Origin: Winogradskyella sp.
GTDB lineage: Bacteria; Bacteroidota; Bacteroidia; Flavobacteriales; Flavobacteriaceae
Direction: 5' to 3'
Assembly (NCBI RefSeq): GCF_013213835.1
Contig: NZ_JABSSU010000005.1
Coordinates: 141,294-205,293, forward strand
Length of the DNA stretch: 64,000 bases
The position numbers and the translations under genes were made by a program. Below, piece after piece: positions 52,721-61,381 of the stretch. The notes beneath the pieces were generated by a model. It worked only from the letters and a program-made list of their open reading frames with translations, had not been told where the DNA came from and made no database searches. How positions within the stretch are numbered: the first letter of the stretch is position 1; every line of letters begins with the position of its first letter.

Positions 52721-54835
52721 TTATAACAGGTTATTCTCAATGAGCATGCGCTTAACATCTTCATGATCTTCCCAAAACTTTTCATTAATACTTTTAATGG
52801 TTTTATTGTACTCTGGATGTGATTGTAATGCTTTGATTAATGGATCTTTTTCTAAGAACACAATCATCCAATACTGAAAGTTACTTTGATTTGAGAATAT
52901 CTTGTACTGCGCAATTGCTTGATCATAATCGCCATCATAAATGTGCTTTACAGCTAAACTGGCAGATTGATATATGGATGTATCCGTTTCACAATAGGTA
53001 GCATACTCCTGATAAAATACGTTAGCGGTTTCAACCTCACCCATTTTTTTATACACTATGGCCATTTTTAAATATTCATGCGGATATAAATCAATGCCAC
53101 GTGCCGTCTTTATGTCATTGTAAATGTCATAATAATGGTATGCTTCTTTATAATCTTCTTGATAATAATACAATTTTGCAACCTCATTTAAGACATCTAT
53201 CCGTGTGGTATCTCTTTTCCATTCCTTAAGCATTAATTCGGTGGTTTTTTCGAGATTGCCATATTTGGCATATTCTATATAATTTTTAAGGTAAGGCGCA
53301 TATGGATTAGTAGGATTATAATCCAATGATTTATCGATTTGCTCTAAGGCTTCGTCAACAAAACCAACTTGGATTAAGGCATTACTTAAGATGAGATACG
53401 CGTAGCTTTTACTCACAGAATCGTTTGCCTCAACATTAATCTGATTGGCTTTAAGTGCATACTTTAAATGTTTGGCGGTATTTGGTACCGCACGCGCATA
53501 CAAGTCTGATAAAATTAAAACTACAGATGACGAATTGGGGTTGTATTCTAGCGCCTTCTCAAGGTGTGGAATGGCCAGATTGAAATCCAACGTGGAAATA
53601 TAATATAGTGCTTTTGCTATAAGGCTTAGGTCTAACTTTGAATCATATAACAAGGCTTTATCTGCAGCTTCATTAAGTTTATCTATATACTTTTTTTGGA
53701 TTTTAAACTGATCTAAGTAGTAATATGAAATGGCTTTTTGTGCATATGCAATCGCAAACTCTTTATCCAACTCAATGGCTTTATCAAAGAATTCTACTGC
53801 TTGTATTAAATGGTCTGTAGTTCTGCTTTGCGCCAATTCTAATCCTTGTAAAAACAAATCGTATGCTTCGACGCTTTCAGTAGGCGTTTTGTCTAAAATG
53901 GCAAATTCATTTGGCGTAATATTAGCTTTAATGGCCAAAGCTATTTTTTTAGCGACAGTATTCTGAAGTTCAAACACATTATCTAACTTGTATTTATACT
54001 GCTCTGTCCATAATTGCGTATCTGTTGTGGCATCAATAAGCTGAATATTTAATAACACTTCATTATTCTGCTTTTGCCCACTACCTTCTACGATATATTT
54101 GACATTTAAGTCTTTAGCAATGTCAGCGACCGATAAACTTGAAGCTCTATACTTTTCGACCGAAGTTCTGCTAATCACCCTTAAGTCTTCAATTTTTTGG
54201 AGTTTACCTAATGCCGATTCCATTAATCCGTTTACAAAGTAGAGATTGGATGAATCAGCACTCATATTTTTGAAGGGCAAAACGGCTATAGACTTTTGTG
54301 ATTCTGCTGCTTTCTGAGAATCACCTGTAGTATTACCAACATAGAAACTAATAAGTGCTATAATCAATGCTGATAGTACCCCAATTATTTTGTTTTTATG
54401 CGTACTTAAAAATGAGGCTGATGTTTCCTGTAACGCTTGAGCGTCCTCTAATTCATTATCAGATTCATTAGATATAACATCAACCTCTGAGCGCTCATCA
54501 ATCTGTTTTCTAGCTTCACCTGGCGGATGTCCAAAGTACTCTCTGTAACACTTAATGAAATAGGATGAATTACTAAAACCTACTTCATACGAAATTTCAG
54601 AAACTGTAAGTTCAGAAGTCACTAAAAGTTCTTTGGCTTTATCTAACCTCAGATTACGAATAAACTGGCTGGCAGACAGTCCGGTTTGTTTTTTAATTTT
54701 TCGTAACAAACTCGAACGACTCATACGCATGGCCTCTGCCAATTCTGAAACCCCAAACTGTTCATTAGAGATTTCATCTAAAACGCGTGCTTTAGCTTGG
54801 CTTAAAAAGTCATTAGAAAAGGAATGTTCGGACAT
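52721..54835 (-). CDS. AraC-type HTH / TPR membrane-spanning regulator
   Basis: This 704-residue protein combines an N-terminal cytoplasmic AraC-family DNA-binding domain, a membrane helix and a periplasmic sensor. The HTH spans ~10-110 (FGVSELAEAMRMSRSSLLRKIKKQTGLSASQFIRNLRLDKAKELL, ISYEVGFSNSSYFIKCYREYFGHPPGEAR). The helix is IIGVLSALIIALISFYVG (~150-168). Next is a FlgO/TolB-like domain (SIAVLPFKNMSADSSNLYFVNGLMESALGKL, VKYIVEGSGQ). Then come many TPR repeats to the end (for example EKALEYNPNSSSVVLILSDLYARAV). A one-component transmembrane regulator is implied. Divergent to the ankyrin lipoprotein gene, with 12-base direct repeats between. Confidence 0.9.
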   Translation of the reverse strand: MSEHSFSNDFLSQAKARVLDEISNEQFGVSELAEAMRMSRSSLLRKIKKQTGLSASQFIRNLRLDKAKELLVTSELTVSEISYEVGFSNSSYFIKCYREYFGHPPGEARKQIDERSEVDVISNESDNELEDAQALQETSASFLSTHKNKIIGVLSALIIALISFYVGNTTGDSQKAAESQKSIAVLPFKNMSADSSNLYFVNGLMESALGKLQKIEDLRVISRTSVEKYRASSLSVADIAKDLNVKYIVEGSGQKQNNEVLLNIQLIDATTDTQLWTEQYKYKLDNVFELQNTVAKKIALAIKANITPNEFAILDKTPTESVEAYDLFLQGLELAQSRTTDHLIQAVEFFDKAIELDKEFAIAYAQKAISYYYLDQFKIQKKYIDKLNEAADKALLYDSKLDLSLIAKALYYISTLDFNLAIPHLEKALEYNPNSSSVVLILSDLYARAVPNTAKHLKYALKANQINVEANDSVSKSYAYLILSNALIQVGFVDEALEQIDKSLDYNPTNPYAPYLKNYIEYAKYGNLEKTTELMLKEWKRDTTRIDVLNEVAKLYYYQEDYKEAYHYYDIYNDIKTARGIDLYPHEYLKMAIVYKKMGEVETANVFYQEYATYCETDTSIYQSASLAVKHIYDGDYDQAIAQYKIFSNQSNFQYWMIVFLEKDPLIKALQSHPEYNKTIKSINEKFWEDHEDVKRMLIENNLL

Positions 54836-54923
54836 GAATTAGGTTAAAAAAATGAAGATAAATATTTTTTAGAAAATGTTAGTGTAATGCTTTGATTTTA
54901 TGACCTGCTTCAAGGGTTTGCGT

Positions 54924-54955
54924 CATAATTTATATCCCTGCAACATAATTTATAT
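54924..54955. promoter_or_regulatory. Direct repeats between the HTH regulator and the ankyrin gene
   Basis: CATAATTTATAT occurs at 54924-54935 and again at 54944-54955, spaced 20 bases, about two helical turns. GCTTCAA also occurs three times nearby (54907, 54960, 55002). This arrangement in a divergent intergenic region is typical of regulator binding sites, perhaps for the AraC-HTH protein. Confidence 0.45.
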
Positions 54956-55067
54956 AGCGGCTTCAAACTTCATATGTATTGATTCACAAGTGTTTCACCT
55001 TGCTTCAAGACTTATCAGACATTTGTATCAACAAAACGACACAACGTCACCATAAAAATTTAAAACA

Positions 55068-55655
55068 ATGAAAACAATTAAAATGAACACCATCAAAACT
55101 GTAAAACTGCTAAGCTTAGTATTTGTATTATTTATAAGTTCTTGCGCAAATGAAAAGACAAAGAAAACTACTAAAGATGACATCGCATCTAAAGTAGAAG
55201 CTCCTCAACAAGAGATTCATGAGGCTATTCTTACCAATAATTATGATGCTTTTAATCAACACATAAAAGCGGGAAGAGATATTAATAAAAAGGAAGCCAT
55301 GGGAGGTTCAACACCATTGATGACTGCAATTACATTTGACAAGCCAGAAATGGTTAAGGCATTACTCAAAGCCGATGTAGATTTATCTATACAGAATAAT
55401 GACGGATCTACAGCATTACATACTGCTGCATTTTTTGGAAAAACAGAAATCGTACAACAACTTATTGATGCCAATGCTGATAGGTCTATTAAGAACAACT
55501 TTGGCGCTACGGCCAGAGAATCTGTACTTGGTGATTTTGCACAAATGAAACCTGTTTATGAGATGATGATTTTACAATTGCAGCCTATGGGATTTCAGCT
55601 AGATCTTAATGAGGTTGAAAAAGCAAGACCCGTAATCGCTTTAATGTTACAATAA
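55068..55655 (+). CDS. Ankyrin-repeat lipoprotein
   Basis: This 195-residue protein has a lipoprotein signal ending SLVFVLFISSC; translation may begin at 55068 or at the ATG at 55083. After a lysine-rich linker there are about three ankyrin repeats: HEAILTNNYDAFNQHIKAGRDINKKEAMG, GSTPLMTAITFDKPEMVKALLKADVDLSIQNND, and GSTALHTAAFFGKTEIVQQLIDANADRSIKNNF. Ankyrin repeats bind other proteins. It is divergent from the AraC-HTH/TPR regulator and 26 bases before the acyltransferase gene, so it may begin a short operon. No enzyme activity is expected. Confidence 0.9.
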   Translation: MKTIKMNTIKTVKLLSLVFVLFISSCANEKTKKTTKDDIASKVEAPQQEIHEAILTNNYDAFNQHIKAGRDINKKEAMGGSTPLMTAITFDKPEMVKALLKADVDLSIQNNDGSTALHTAAFFGKTEIVQQLIDANADRSIKNNFGATARESVLGDFAQMKPVYEMMILQLQPMGFQLDLNEVEKARPVIALMLQ

Positions 55656-55681
55656 TAATTCACCCTTAAAACTAGAATACA

Positions 55682-56782
55682 ATGGAAAGACGATATGATA
55701 TAGACTGGCTACGAGTAATTGCGATAGGATTGTTACTAATCTATCATATTGCTATTGTATTCCAGCCTTGGGCAATGTTTTTGGCCTTTATTAGAAGTGA
55801 AAACCTATCTACTGAACTTTGGCAACCAATGACATTATTAAACGTATGGCGCATCCCAATCTTATTTTATGTGTCTGGCATGGGTCTATTCTTTGCTATG
55901 CGCAAAAGAAATTGGCTGCAGCTCATCGGTGAACGTACTAAGCGCATTCTGATACCATTTCTATTCGGAATGGTGGCCATTACACCTTTACACATGTTTG
56001 TATTTCAAAAGTATTACAATATGACATTGCAGTATTTTCCACATATGGGACACCTTTGGTTTTTAGGAAATATCTTTACATATGTGGTGCTGTTATTACC
56101 TGTATTTCTAGTACTTCAGAAATACGACAATAGCAAACTAAAACAGGGCGCACAAAAACTAATGGCTTATCCATTGACACCATTCATTATCAATATCCCA
56201 TTTATAGTAGAAGCATTACTATTAAAACCAACTCCATTTGCAATGTATGCCGAAACTTGGCATGGCTTCTTCTTAGGGCTTTTGTGTTTTTTCTTTGGGT
56301 TCTTTTTTATGCATGTTGGGCAATCCTTTTGGAAGAACGTTTTAAACTGGAGATGGCTTTATCTTGGTATTGCAGCCATCCTGTTTACTATAAGATTTAC
56401 AGTTTTTGCTACTGAAGCACCAGGCTATTTAATGGTGATAGAATCTAACAGTTGGATCTTTGCAGTCTTTGGGTTTTGTCATAAATACTTAAACAAACCA
56501 AGTACATTATTGTCGTATTTAAGTACAGCTGCATATCCTGTATATATTATACATATGCTAGTGCTTTACGCGGCTTCAGCTTTAATTTTACCATTACAGC
56601 TACCAGTTTATCTATCGTTTCCACTGATTATTATTGGCACGTTTACAGGATGTTATGTCATCTATGAATTCATCATTAGACGCATAAGAATACTGCATCC
56701 GTTCTTTGGTTTACGATGGACTTTTAAACAGTTTCAAAAACGAAAGAATACGTCTCTAACAACTAAACCTTTAGACCAATGA
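55682..56782 (+). CDS. Acyltransferase family 3 membrane protein
   Basis: This 366-residue protein has about ten membrane helices. The first contains RRYDIDWLRVIAIGLLLIYHIAIVFQPW, matching the family's DxLR...H pattern with the catalytic-type His in helix 1. Also visible is the RIPILFYVSGMGLFFAMRKRNWLQLIGERTKRILIPF segment. Members O-acylate sugars or other small molecules using a cytoplasmic acyl donor. No SGNH domain is attached. It overlaps the DUF6090 gene by four bases and follows the ankyrin gene by 26, so the three are probably one transcript. The acceptor is unknown. Confidence 0.9.
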   Translation: MERRYDIDWLRVIAIGLLLIYHIAIVFQPWAMFLAFIRSENLSTELWQPMTLLNVWRIPILFYVSGMGLFFAMRKRNWLQLIGERTKRILIPFLFGMVAITPLHMFVFQKYYNMTLQYFPHMGHLWFLGNIFTYVVLLLPVFLVLQKYDNSKLKQGAQKLMAYPLTPFIINIPFIVEALLLKPTPFAMYAETWHGFFLGLLCFFFGFFFMHVGQSFWKNVLNWRWLYLGIAAILFTIRFTVFATEAPGYLMVIESNSWIFAVFGFCHKYLNKPSTLLSYLSTAAYPVYIIHMLVLYAASALILPLQLPVYLSFPLIIIGTFTGCYVIYEFIIRRIRILHPFFGLRWTFKQFQKRKNTSLTTKPLDQ

Positions 56783-57543
56783 AAATTTTCAGAAAAATCA
56801 GATTTCAGCTTCTTGAAAAAGGTAAAACCAGTCAATACCTAAAATACGCCATTGGAGAAATCCTACTTGTGGTCATTGGTATACTGATTGCCTTGCAAAT
56901 CAACAATTGGAATGAAGCTACAAAGGAACAACGTATTCTTAAAGATTATCTCGTTAAGATAAAATCGCATACCCAAGAAGACCTCAGAGAATTAGAACTT
57001 GCGATAACATCAAGAAAACAGTTTGCTGACTTATGCAAAAAAGCAAGAAGAGCAATGCTTACACATACCGAAGAAGACAACATGTATGTGATGATGACGA
57101 GCGGATTGGCTTTTGTAGACTTTTATTTTAAACCAAAAAGAGACGGCTATGAAGCTTTAAAAAATTCAAGCTCGTTTGGTAAAATCAATAATAGTAAACT
57201 AGACTCCTTATTGATTCAATATCACATCATCATAGATCTTATCGCCGAAAATGAAAAAAGTTATAACGAGTATATCTTGACACAAGAGGCAGATCTATCT
57301 AAAAAGTTTGACAGAACACTGGTTTTGGCCTCAGCATTTATGCAACAAGATGAATTGAATGCTTTAGAGATTCCGCAGGAAGAATTCTCAGAAGCCTTTA
57401 AAGCCTATACGTCTTTTCCAGCTTATAGAAATGTCATCAATTTAGCGGCATTTCAATTTGAATCTATGGTAAAACAATATAAGGAACTGAAACAAACAGG
57501 TGAAGCTGTCATCAAAGAAATAGATAGGTTCACTGAAAAATAA
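56779..57543 (+). CDS. DUF6090-like membrane-anchored protein
   Basis: This 254-residue protein begins with the hallmark MKIFRKIRFQLLEKGKTSQYLKYAIGEILLVVIGILIALQINNWNEATKEQRILKDYL, as in DUF6090 proteins of Bacteroidetes: a basic cytoplasmic start, one membrane helix, and a helical coiled extension outside. The rest is alpha-helical and charged. Function of the family is unknown. It overlaps the acyltransferase-3 gene by an ATGA-type four bases, which indicates coupling, and it ends before a tandem duplication. Confidence 0.85.
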   Translation: MKIFRKIRFQLLEKGKTSQYLKYAIGEILLVVIGILIALQINNWNEATKEQRILKDYLVKIKSHTQEDLRELELAITSRKQFADLCKKARRAMLTHTEEDNMYVMMTSGLAFVDFYFKPKRDGYEALKNSSSFGKINNSKLDSLLIQYHIIIDLIAENEKSYNEYILTQEADLSKKFDRTLVLASAFMQQDELNALEIPQEEFSEAFKAYTSFPAYRNVINLAAFQFESMVKQYKELKQTGEAVIKEIDRFTEK

Positions 57544-57550
57544 TCATCAA

Positions 57551-57640
57551 TCAAAAAACGAACAATTATCAAATCAATTCAAACAAAAACAATCAAAAAA
57601 CAAACAATTATTAAATCAATTAAAATGAAAACAATCAAAA
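57551..57640 (+). repeat. 42-base tandem duplication over a gene start
   Basis: A unit starting TCAAAAAACGAACAATTATC (57551) is repeated at 57593 with four changes across 48 aligned bases. The second copy supplies the start codon and first codons of the gene at 57625. The first copy has lost the ATG (ACA in its place). Confidence 0.8.
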
Positions 57641-58227
57641 CTCAAATTTTATTAAGAACAGCTTGCGTCCTATTTACATTACTATCTGGTATAACAAACG
57701 CCCAAGACTCAGAAACAGCAAAATCAACAGAGCGTAGTGGTTTTATCTTTGAATTTACCATTGGAGGTGGGCTCATAAGTCTAGAAGATAGTGCAGGTAT
57801 TCAAACTTTTGATACATCTCAAGGCACATTTGTATTTCCAGATTTAAAATTTGGTTATATGATAAATGAAAGACTTGCCGTTACTGCATCCATACCAGGA
57901 AACATCTATGAATTTCAAGATAATGATAGACACTTTGGTGGTTTTATCCCTTCTGTGCAGTATTGGGTAAAAGACCGTTGGTGGATACATGGTGGTATTG
58001 GCTTAGCAATAGACGCACCTGCATTGTATGATATTAAAGATGATGTCAATGACGATTGGAATTTTGGATGTGCAGTAATGGCAAGTACAGGTTATGAAAT
58101 TTACAAAAAGAACAACTTTGCCCTTAATGTGCAGTCAAAATTGGTATTAGGTCGTTCATCTTTAGACGGTGACGTGCATAGAGATGCACTAATCTTTAAT
58201 GTAGGATTAGGATTAAGTTGGCTATAA
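57625..58227 (+). CDS. Secreted or outer membrane beta-barrel protein, hypothetical
   Basis: This 200-residue protein has a signal peptide (MKTIKTQILLRTACVLFTLLSGITNA-Q). Antiparallel strand patterns suggest a small barrel: FIFEFTIGGGLISLE, FGYMINERLAVTASIPGNIY, WWIHGGIGLAIDAPAL, FGCAVMASTGYEIYKK, FALNVQSKLVLGRS and ALIFNVGLGLSWL. The aromatic ending fits outer membrane insertion. Its start codon lies in the second copy of a 42-base tandem repeat. No family can be named. A similar-sized barrel gene follows 103 bases later. Confidence 0.75.
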   Translation: MKTIKTQILLRTACVLFTLLSGITNAQDSETAKSTERSGFIFEFTIGGGLISLEDSAGIQTFDTSQGTFVFPDLKFGYMINERLAVTASIPGNIYEFQDNDRHFGGFIPSVQYWVKDRWWIHGGIGLAIDAPALYDIKDDVNDDWNFGCAVMASTGYEIYKKNNFALNVQSKLVLGRSSLDGDVHRDALIFNVGLGLSWL

Positions 58228-58329
58228 ATGTCATGCAAATCAGATAAATACAGCAATATCAAGTTCAATTCATATGTATTAAAATCATGTTTGAAATATT
58301 ATTGATAACGCTACCATACAAATATTACG

Positions 58330-58899
58330 ATGAAAAAAATTTTATGTACTTTAATGTTATGTGGACTAACATTAATCGTTAAATCTCAAAATGCGAGTGT
58401 TGAAAAATCTACATTCGGAATTCAAACCGGAGTTTTAGGAATGTGGGCATACAATGAAGTAAGACTCTCAAATACCATCGCACTGCGAACAGAGCTTGGT
58501 TTTGATTTTGGTATTTGGGAAACTACTTTTTATGATGATTATGACGCACCATTTCTATTAACACCAGTTATCGTCGTTGAGCCTAGATTCTATCACAACC
58601 TAAAAAAACGTTCAAACAACTCAAAGCGAATTGATGGTAATAGTGGCAATTTTATTGCTCTAAAAATGAGCTATCATCCAGATTGGTTTGTCTTGTTCAA
58701 TACAGATAATGCCCCTATTGTAAGTGATTTTTCTATTATCCCAACGTATGGAATTAGAAGAAATCTAGGTAAACACTTTAATTATGAAGCCGGACTAGGA
58801 GCTGGGTTTAGTCACACCTTTGCTGAACGCGCTGGTTATGATAAAAACAAAAGTGAAATAGAATTAAATATGCACTTACGCATAGGGTATAGATTTTAA
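58330..58899 (+). CDS. Outer membrane beta-barrel protein, hypothetical
   Basis: This 189-residue protein has a signal peptide (MKKILCTLMLCGLTLIVKS-Q). Strands such as FGIQTGVLGMWAYNEVRLS, IALRTELGFDFGIWETTF, LLTPVIVVEPRFYHNLKKR, FSIIPTYGIRRNLGKHFNYEAGLGAGFSHTF and IELNMHLRIGYRF point to a small barrel ending in an aromatic residue. It has an apparently independent start, with 102 bases upstream. No specific family or function is recognised. Confidence 0.78.
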   Translation: MKKILCTLMLCGLTLIVKSQNASVEKSTFGIQTGVLGMWAYNEVRLSNTIALRTELGFDFGIWETTFYDDYDAPFLLTPVIVVEPRFYHNLKKRSNNSKRIDGNSGNFIALKMSYHPDWFVLFNTDNAPIVSDFSIIPTYGIRRNLGKHFNYEAGLGAGFSHTFAERAGYDKNKSEIELNMHLRIGYRF

Positions 58900-58995
58900 T
58901 GTAAATAGAAATCAAATTATCCATTATAAAACTAGCTTATCAAAGGATAAATTATCTATGATTATTTATCCTTTTGAGCATTTAATTGAGAAAAA

Positions 58996-59586
58996 ATGAA
59001 CCGATTGGTAAAATTTATTGAAAAGAATAGTTCAGGAAAAAAAGTTTTAGGACTTTTTATCTTGACCAATTGTATTTATGCATTTATGCTGACTGTTACG
59101 ATTCCTAAAACCATGACATACTCTAATGATATGCAATTATTAGATATGATGCCTACAGGATATAATTTAAAATATGTCAATGAATTATTTACTGAACTTG
59201 GTGCAAATGGACGTTCAACCTATCTCACCAACCAAATACCGGTTGATATGGTTTACCCACTGCTATTCGGAATTTCTTACTGTTTGCTTTTGGGATATTT
59301 CTTAAAAAAAATGAATAAATTAAATACCCAATATAGGTATCTCTGCCTATTACCGATAATCGCCGGTATTGCAGATTATTTGGAAAATATCGGAATTATA
59401 GCAATGTTAAAAAACTATCCTGAATTGACAGAGGTTGCTGTAAAAACGACTAGTTTCTTTTCTCTAATAAAAAGTATTTCAACAAGCGTTTTTTTTATAG
59501 TCTTGATAATAATGCTGATTACACTTGCAATTAAATTTATGAAAAGGAATAAAACAAGTGCTAACAATGTAAATAGTCAGAACTGA
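58996..59586 (+). CDS. Four-helix inner membrane protein, hypothetical
   Basis: This 196-residue protein shows four hydrophobic helices: VLGLFILTNCIYAFMLTVTI, VDMVYPLLFGISYCLLLGYFL, LCLLPIIAGIADYLENIGIIAML and SISTSVFFIVLIIMLITLAIKF. It has a lysine- and asparagine-rich tail. No family was recognised with certainty. It lies 25 bases before the DUF4386 gene, so these two membrane proteins are probably co-transcribed. Confidence 0.75.
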   Translation: MNRLVKFIEKNSSGKKVLGLFILTNCIYAFMLTVTIPKTMTYSNDMQLLDMMPTGYNLKYVNELFTELGANGRSTYLTNQIPVDMVYPLLFGISYCLLLGYFLKKMNKLNTQYRYLCLLPIIAGIADYLENIGIIAMLKNYPELTEVAVKTTSFFSLIKSISTSVFFIVLIIMLITLAIKFMKRNKTSANNVNSQN

Positions 59587-59611
59587 TATAAAACAATAAA
59601 ATTAAATATCT

Positions 59612-60310
59612 ATGATTGTAAATACAGAACAGAAAAATTTAATTAAAACCGCTAGAATAACTGGCGTATGGTATTTAATGATGGCCATTACAGGAATTCT
59701 AGGATTTATGGTCTTTCATTCTCAAATATTTGTGTCTGGTAATCCTGAACAAACACTGGCAAGTTTAGTAGCATTAGAAGCCACAGCAAGAATTAGGTTG
59801 CTATTAGAGTTTGCTATTGTAATATCACAAGCACTTACCGCTGTTTGGTTTTACAAACTATTTAAAGATAGTTATGAATGGGAAGCTTGGACTTTAGCAA
59901 TATGGGGAATGGTAAATGCTTTAGCCATTATGATAAGTGCAATTGCAATCGCCTCAGCAATAGGTATTGCAAATTCTGATATCAATGCTATGGAAGACAA
60001 AGTTTTACTAATTCAGGTTCTTCAAAATATAATTTCAAATGCGTGGGGTATTGGTGGGCTATTTTTCGGGTTATGGCTATTTCCTATGGGATATATAGTC
60101 ATCAAATCTAAAAGACTACCTGTCTGGTTAGGAAGAGTTATTATTGTAGGTGGTATAGGCTATCTAATTTCTACAGTTATAAGCTACGCTGGAATTGATT
60201 TTAGTTTGAATAAATTTCTAATGCTACCTGCAACCATTGGTGAATTTTGGATGATTGGTTATTTGCTAATTTTTGGAATAAGACCTAATTATGGAATAAA
60301 ATTAAATTAA
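59612..60310 (+). CDS. DUF4386-family membrane protein
   Basis: This 232-residue protein begins with a hydrophilic stretch, then ARITGVWYLMMAITGILGFMVF, and continues with about six membrane helices, as in the DUF4386 family. A characteristic portion is RIRLLLEFAIVISQALTAVWFYKLFKD, and later AWGIGGLFFGLWLFPMGYIVIKSKRLPVWLGRVIIVGGIGYLIST. The family's role is unknown. It sits between another small membrane protein and a secreted hydrolase. Confidence 0.88.
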   Translation: MIVNTEQKNLIKTARITGVWYLMMAITGILGFMVFHSQIFVSGNPEQTLASLVALEATARIRLLLEFAIVISQALTAVWFYKLFKDSYEWEAWTLAIWGMVNALAIMISAIAIASAIGIANSDINAMEDKVLLIQVLQNIISNAWGIGGLFFGLWLFPMGYIVIKSKRLPVWLGRVIIVGGIGYLISTVISYAGIDFSLNKFLMLPATIGEFWMIGYLLIFGIRPNYGIKLN

Positions 60311-60350
60311 AACGGCACACAAGACCGTTAACAACATTAAAACGAAAATT

Positions 60351-61298
60351 ATGAACTATAAGCTTTTTTTATTAATCATAGCACTCTTTATAACGCATAC
60401 ATCTTTTACTCAAAAAATTGAACTAAATAGCGGTTCAGGTTTTTTTAAAATCAACGGAATTGGCAAACATCAAAATGATTCAATTACCATTTTTTATCAT
60501 AAACCAATAAATTTCACCCAAAGTTCAAAGATTTTAATTGTTGTTCCTGGTGCTGGCAGAAATGGAGACAGTTATCGAGATTCTTGGATAAAAACATCCG
60601 AAAAACATAGTGTTCTTATTTTATCACCATCTTATCCAGAAAAAGATTATAATTATGGAGATTATCATCTTGGAGGAGTTGTTAAAGACTTGGATTTATC
60701 AAAAGGAGTTTCATTCAAAAAAGGTACAAATCAAGTTCACATTGATGAAGATGTAATTGAATATACTATTGAAACAAACAACGCGAATTGGATTTTTAAT
60801 GATTTTGATAGAATTTTTGAAATAGTCAAAAACTCAACAAATTCAAATCAAAAAAAATACGATATGTTTGGTCATTCTGCTGGAGGACAAATACTACATA
60901 GATTTGTTTTATTTCAACCAAATTCTAAAGCTGACAGAATACTAGCATCAAATGCTGGGACATATACGCTTCCTGATTTTGAAACGTCCTACCCATTTGG
61001 AATAGAAAATCTTAATATTCCGAAGAAGCAATTAAAGAGGTCGTTCAATAAAAAACTTGTGCTATTCCTTGGCGAACTTGATAACATTTTGGAAACTAGA
61101 GGTAGAATGTTACGATCTAAAACTGCAGATAAACAAGGAACAAGTCGCATTGAAAGAGGTAAAAACTTCTACTCCTTTAGCAAAGAATTAACTAAAACAT
61201 CAGAAATGACATTTAATTGGGAACTAAAAATAGTGCCCAATGTAGGACATGATCAAAAAAAGATGGCAAAGGCTGCTGCAAAATATTTATATGAATAA
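60351..61298 (+). CDS. Secreted alpha/beta hydrolase
   Basis: This 315-residue protein has a signal peptide (MNYKLFLLIIALFITHTSFT-Q). The hydrolase fold is shown by ILIVVPGAGRNGDSYRDSW near the oxyanion region and by the nucleophile elbow YDMFGHSAGGQILHRFV (GHSAGG). A late acidic loop, LVLFLGELDNILETRG, is the probable catalytic Asp region, and VGHDQKKMA the probable His. The family includes esterases and peptidases acting in the periplasm. A loop with VPNVGHD supports a complete triad. Substrate unknown; the neighbours give no clue. Confidence 0.83.
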   Translation: MNYKLFLLIIALFITHTSFTQKIELNSGSGFFKINGIGKHQNDSITIFYHKPINFTQSSKILIVVPGAGRNGDSYRDSWIKTSEKHSVLILSPSYPEKDYNYGDYHLGGVVKDLDLSKGVSFKKGTNQVHIDEDVIEYTIETNNANWIFNDFDRIFEIVKNSTNSNQKKYDMFGHSAGGQILHRFVLFQPNSKADRILASNAGTYTLPDFETSYPFGIENLNIPKKQLKRSFNKKLVLFLGELDNILETRGRMLRSKTADKQGTSRIERGKNFYSFSKELTKTSEMTFNWELKIVPNVGHDQKKMAKAAAKYLYE

Positions 61299-61381
61299 TC
61301 AACATAAAAATCTTATTCCAATTTTTAAGAAATAATATTTAAAACAATGATTAACTAGAATTTATCAGTAACAAATGAATT

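Noticed and set aside
57551..57640. Phase-variable promoter repeat
   Set aside because: Only two imperfect 42-base copies exist, so slippage is unlikely, and no promoter consensus was found in the unit.
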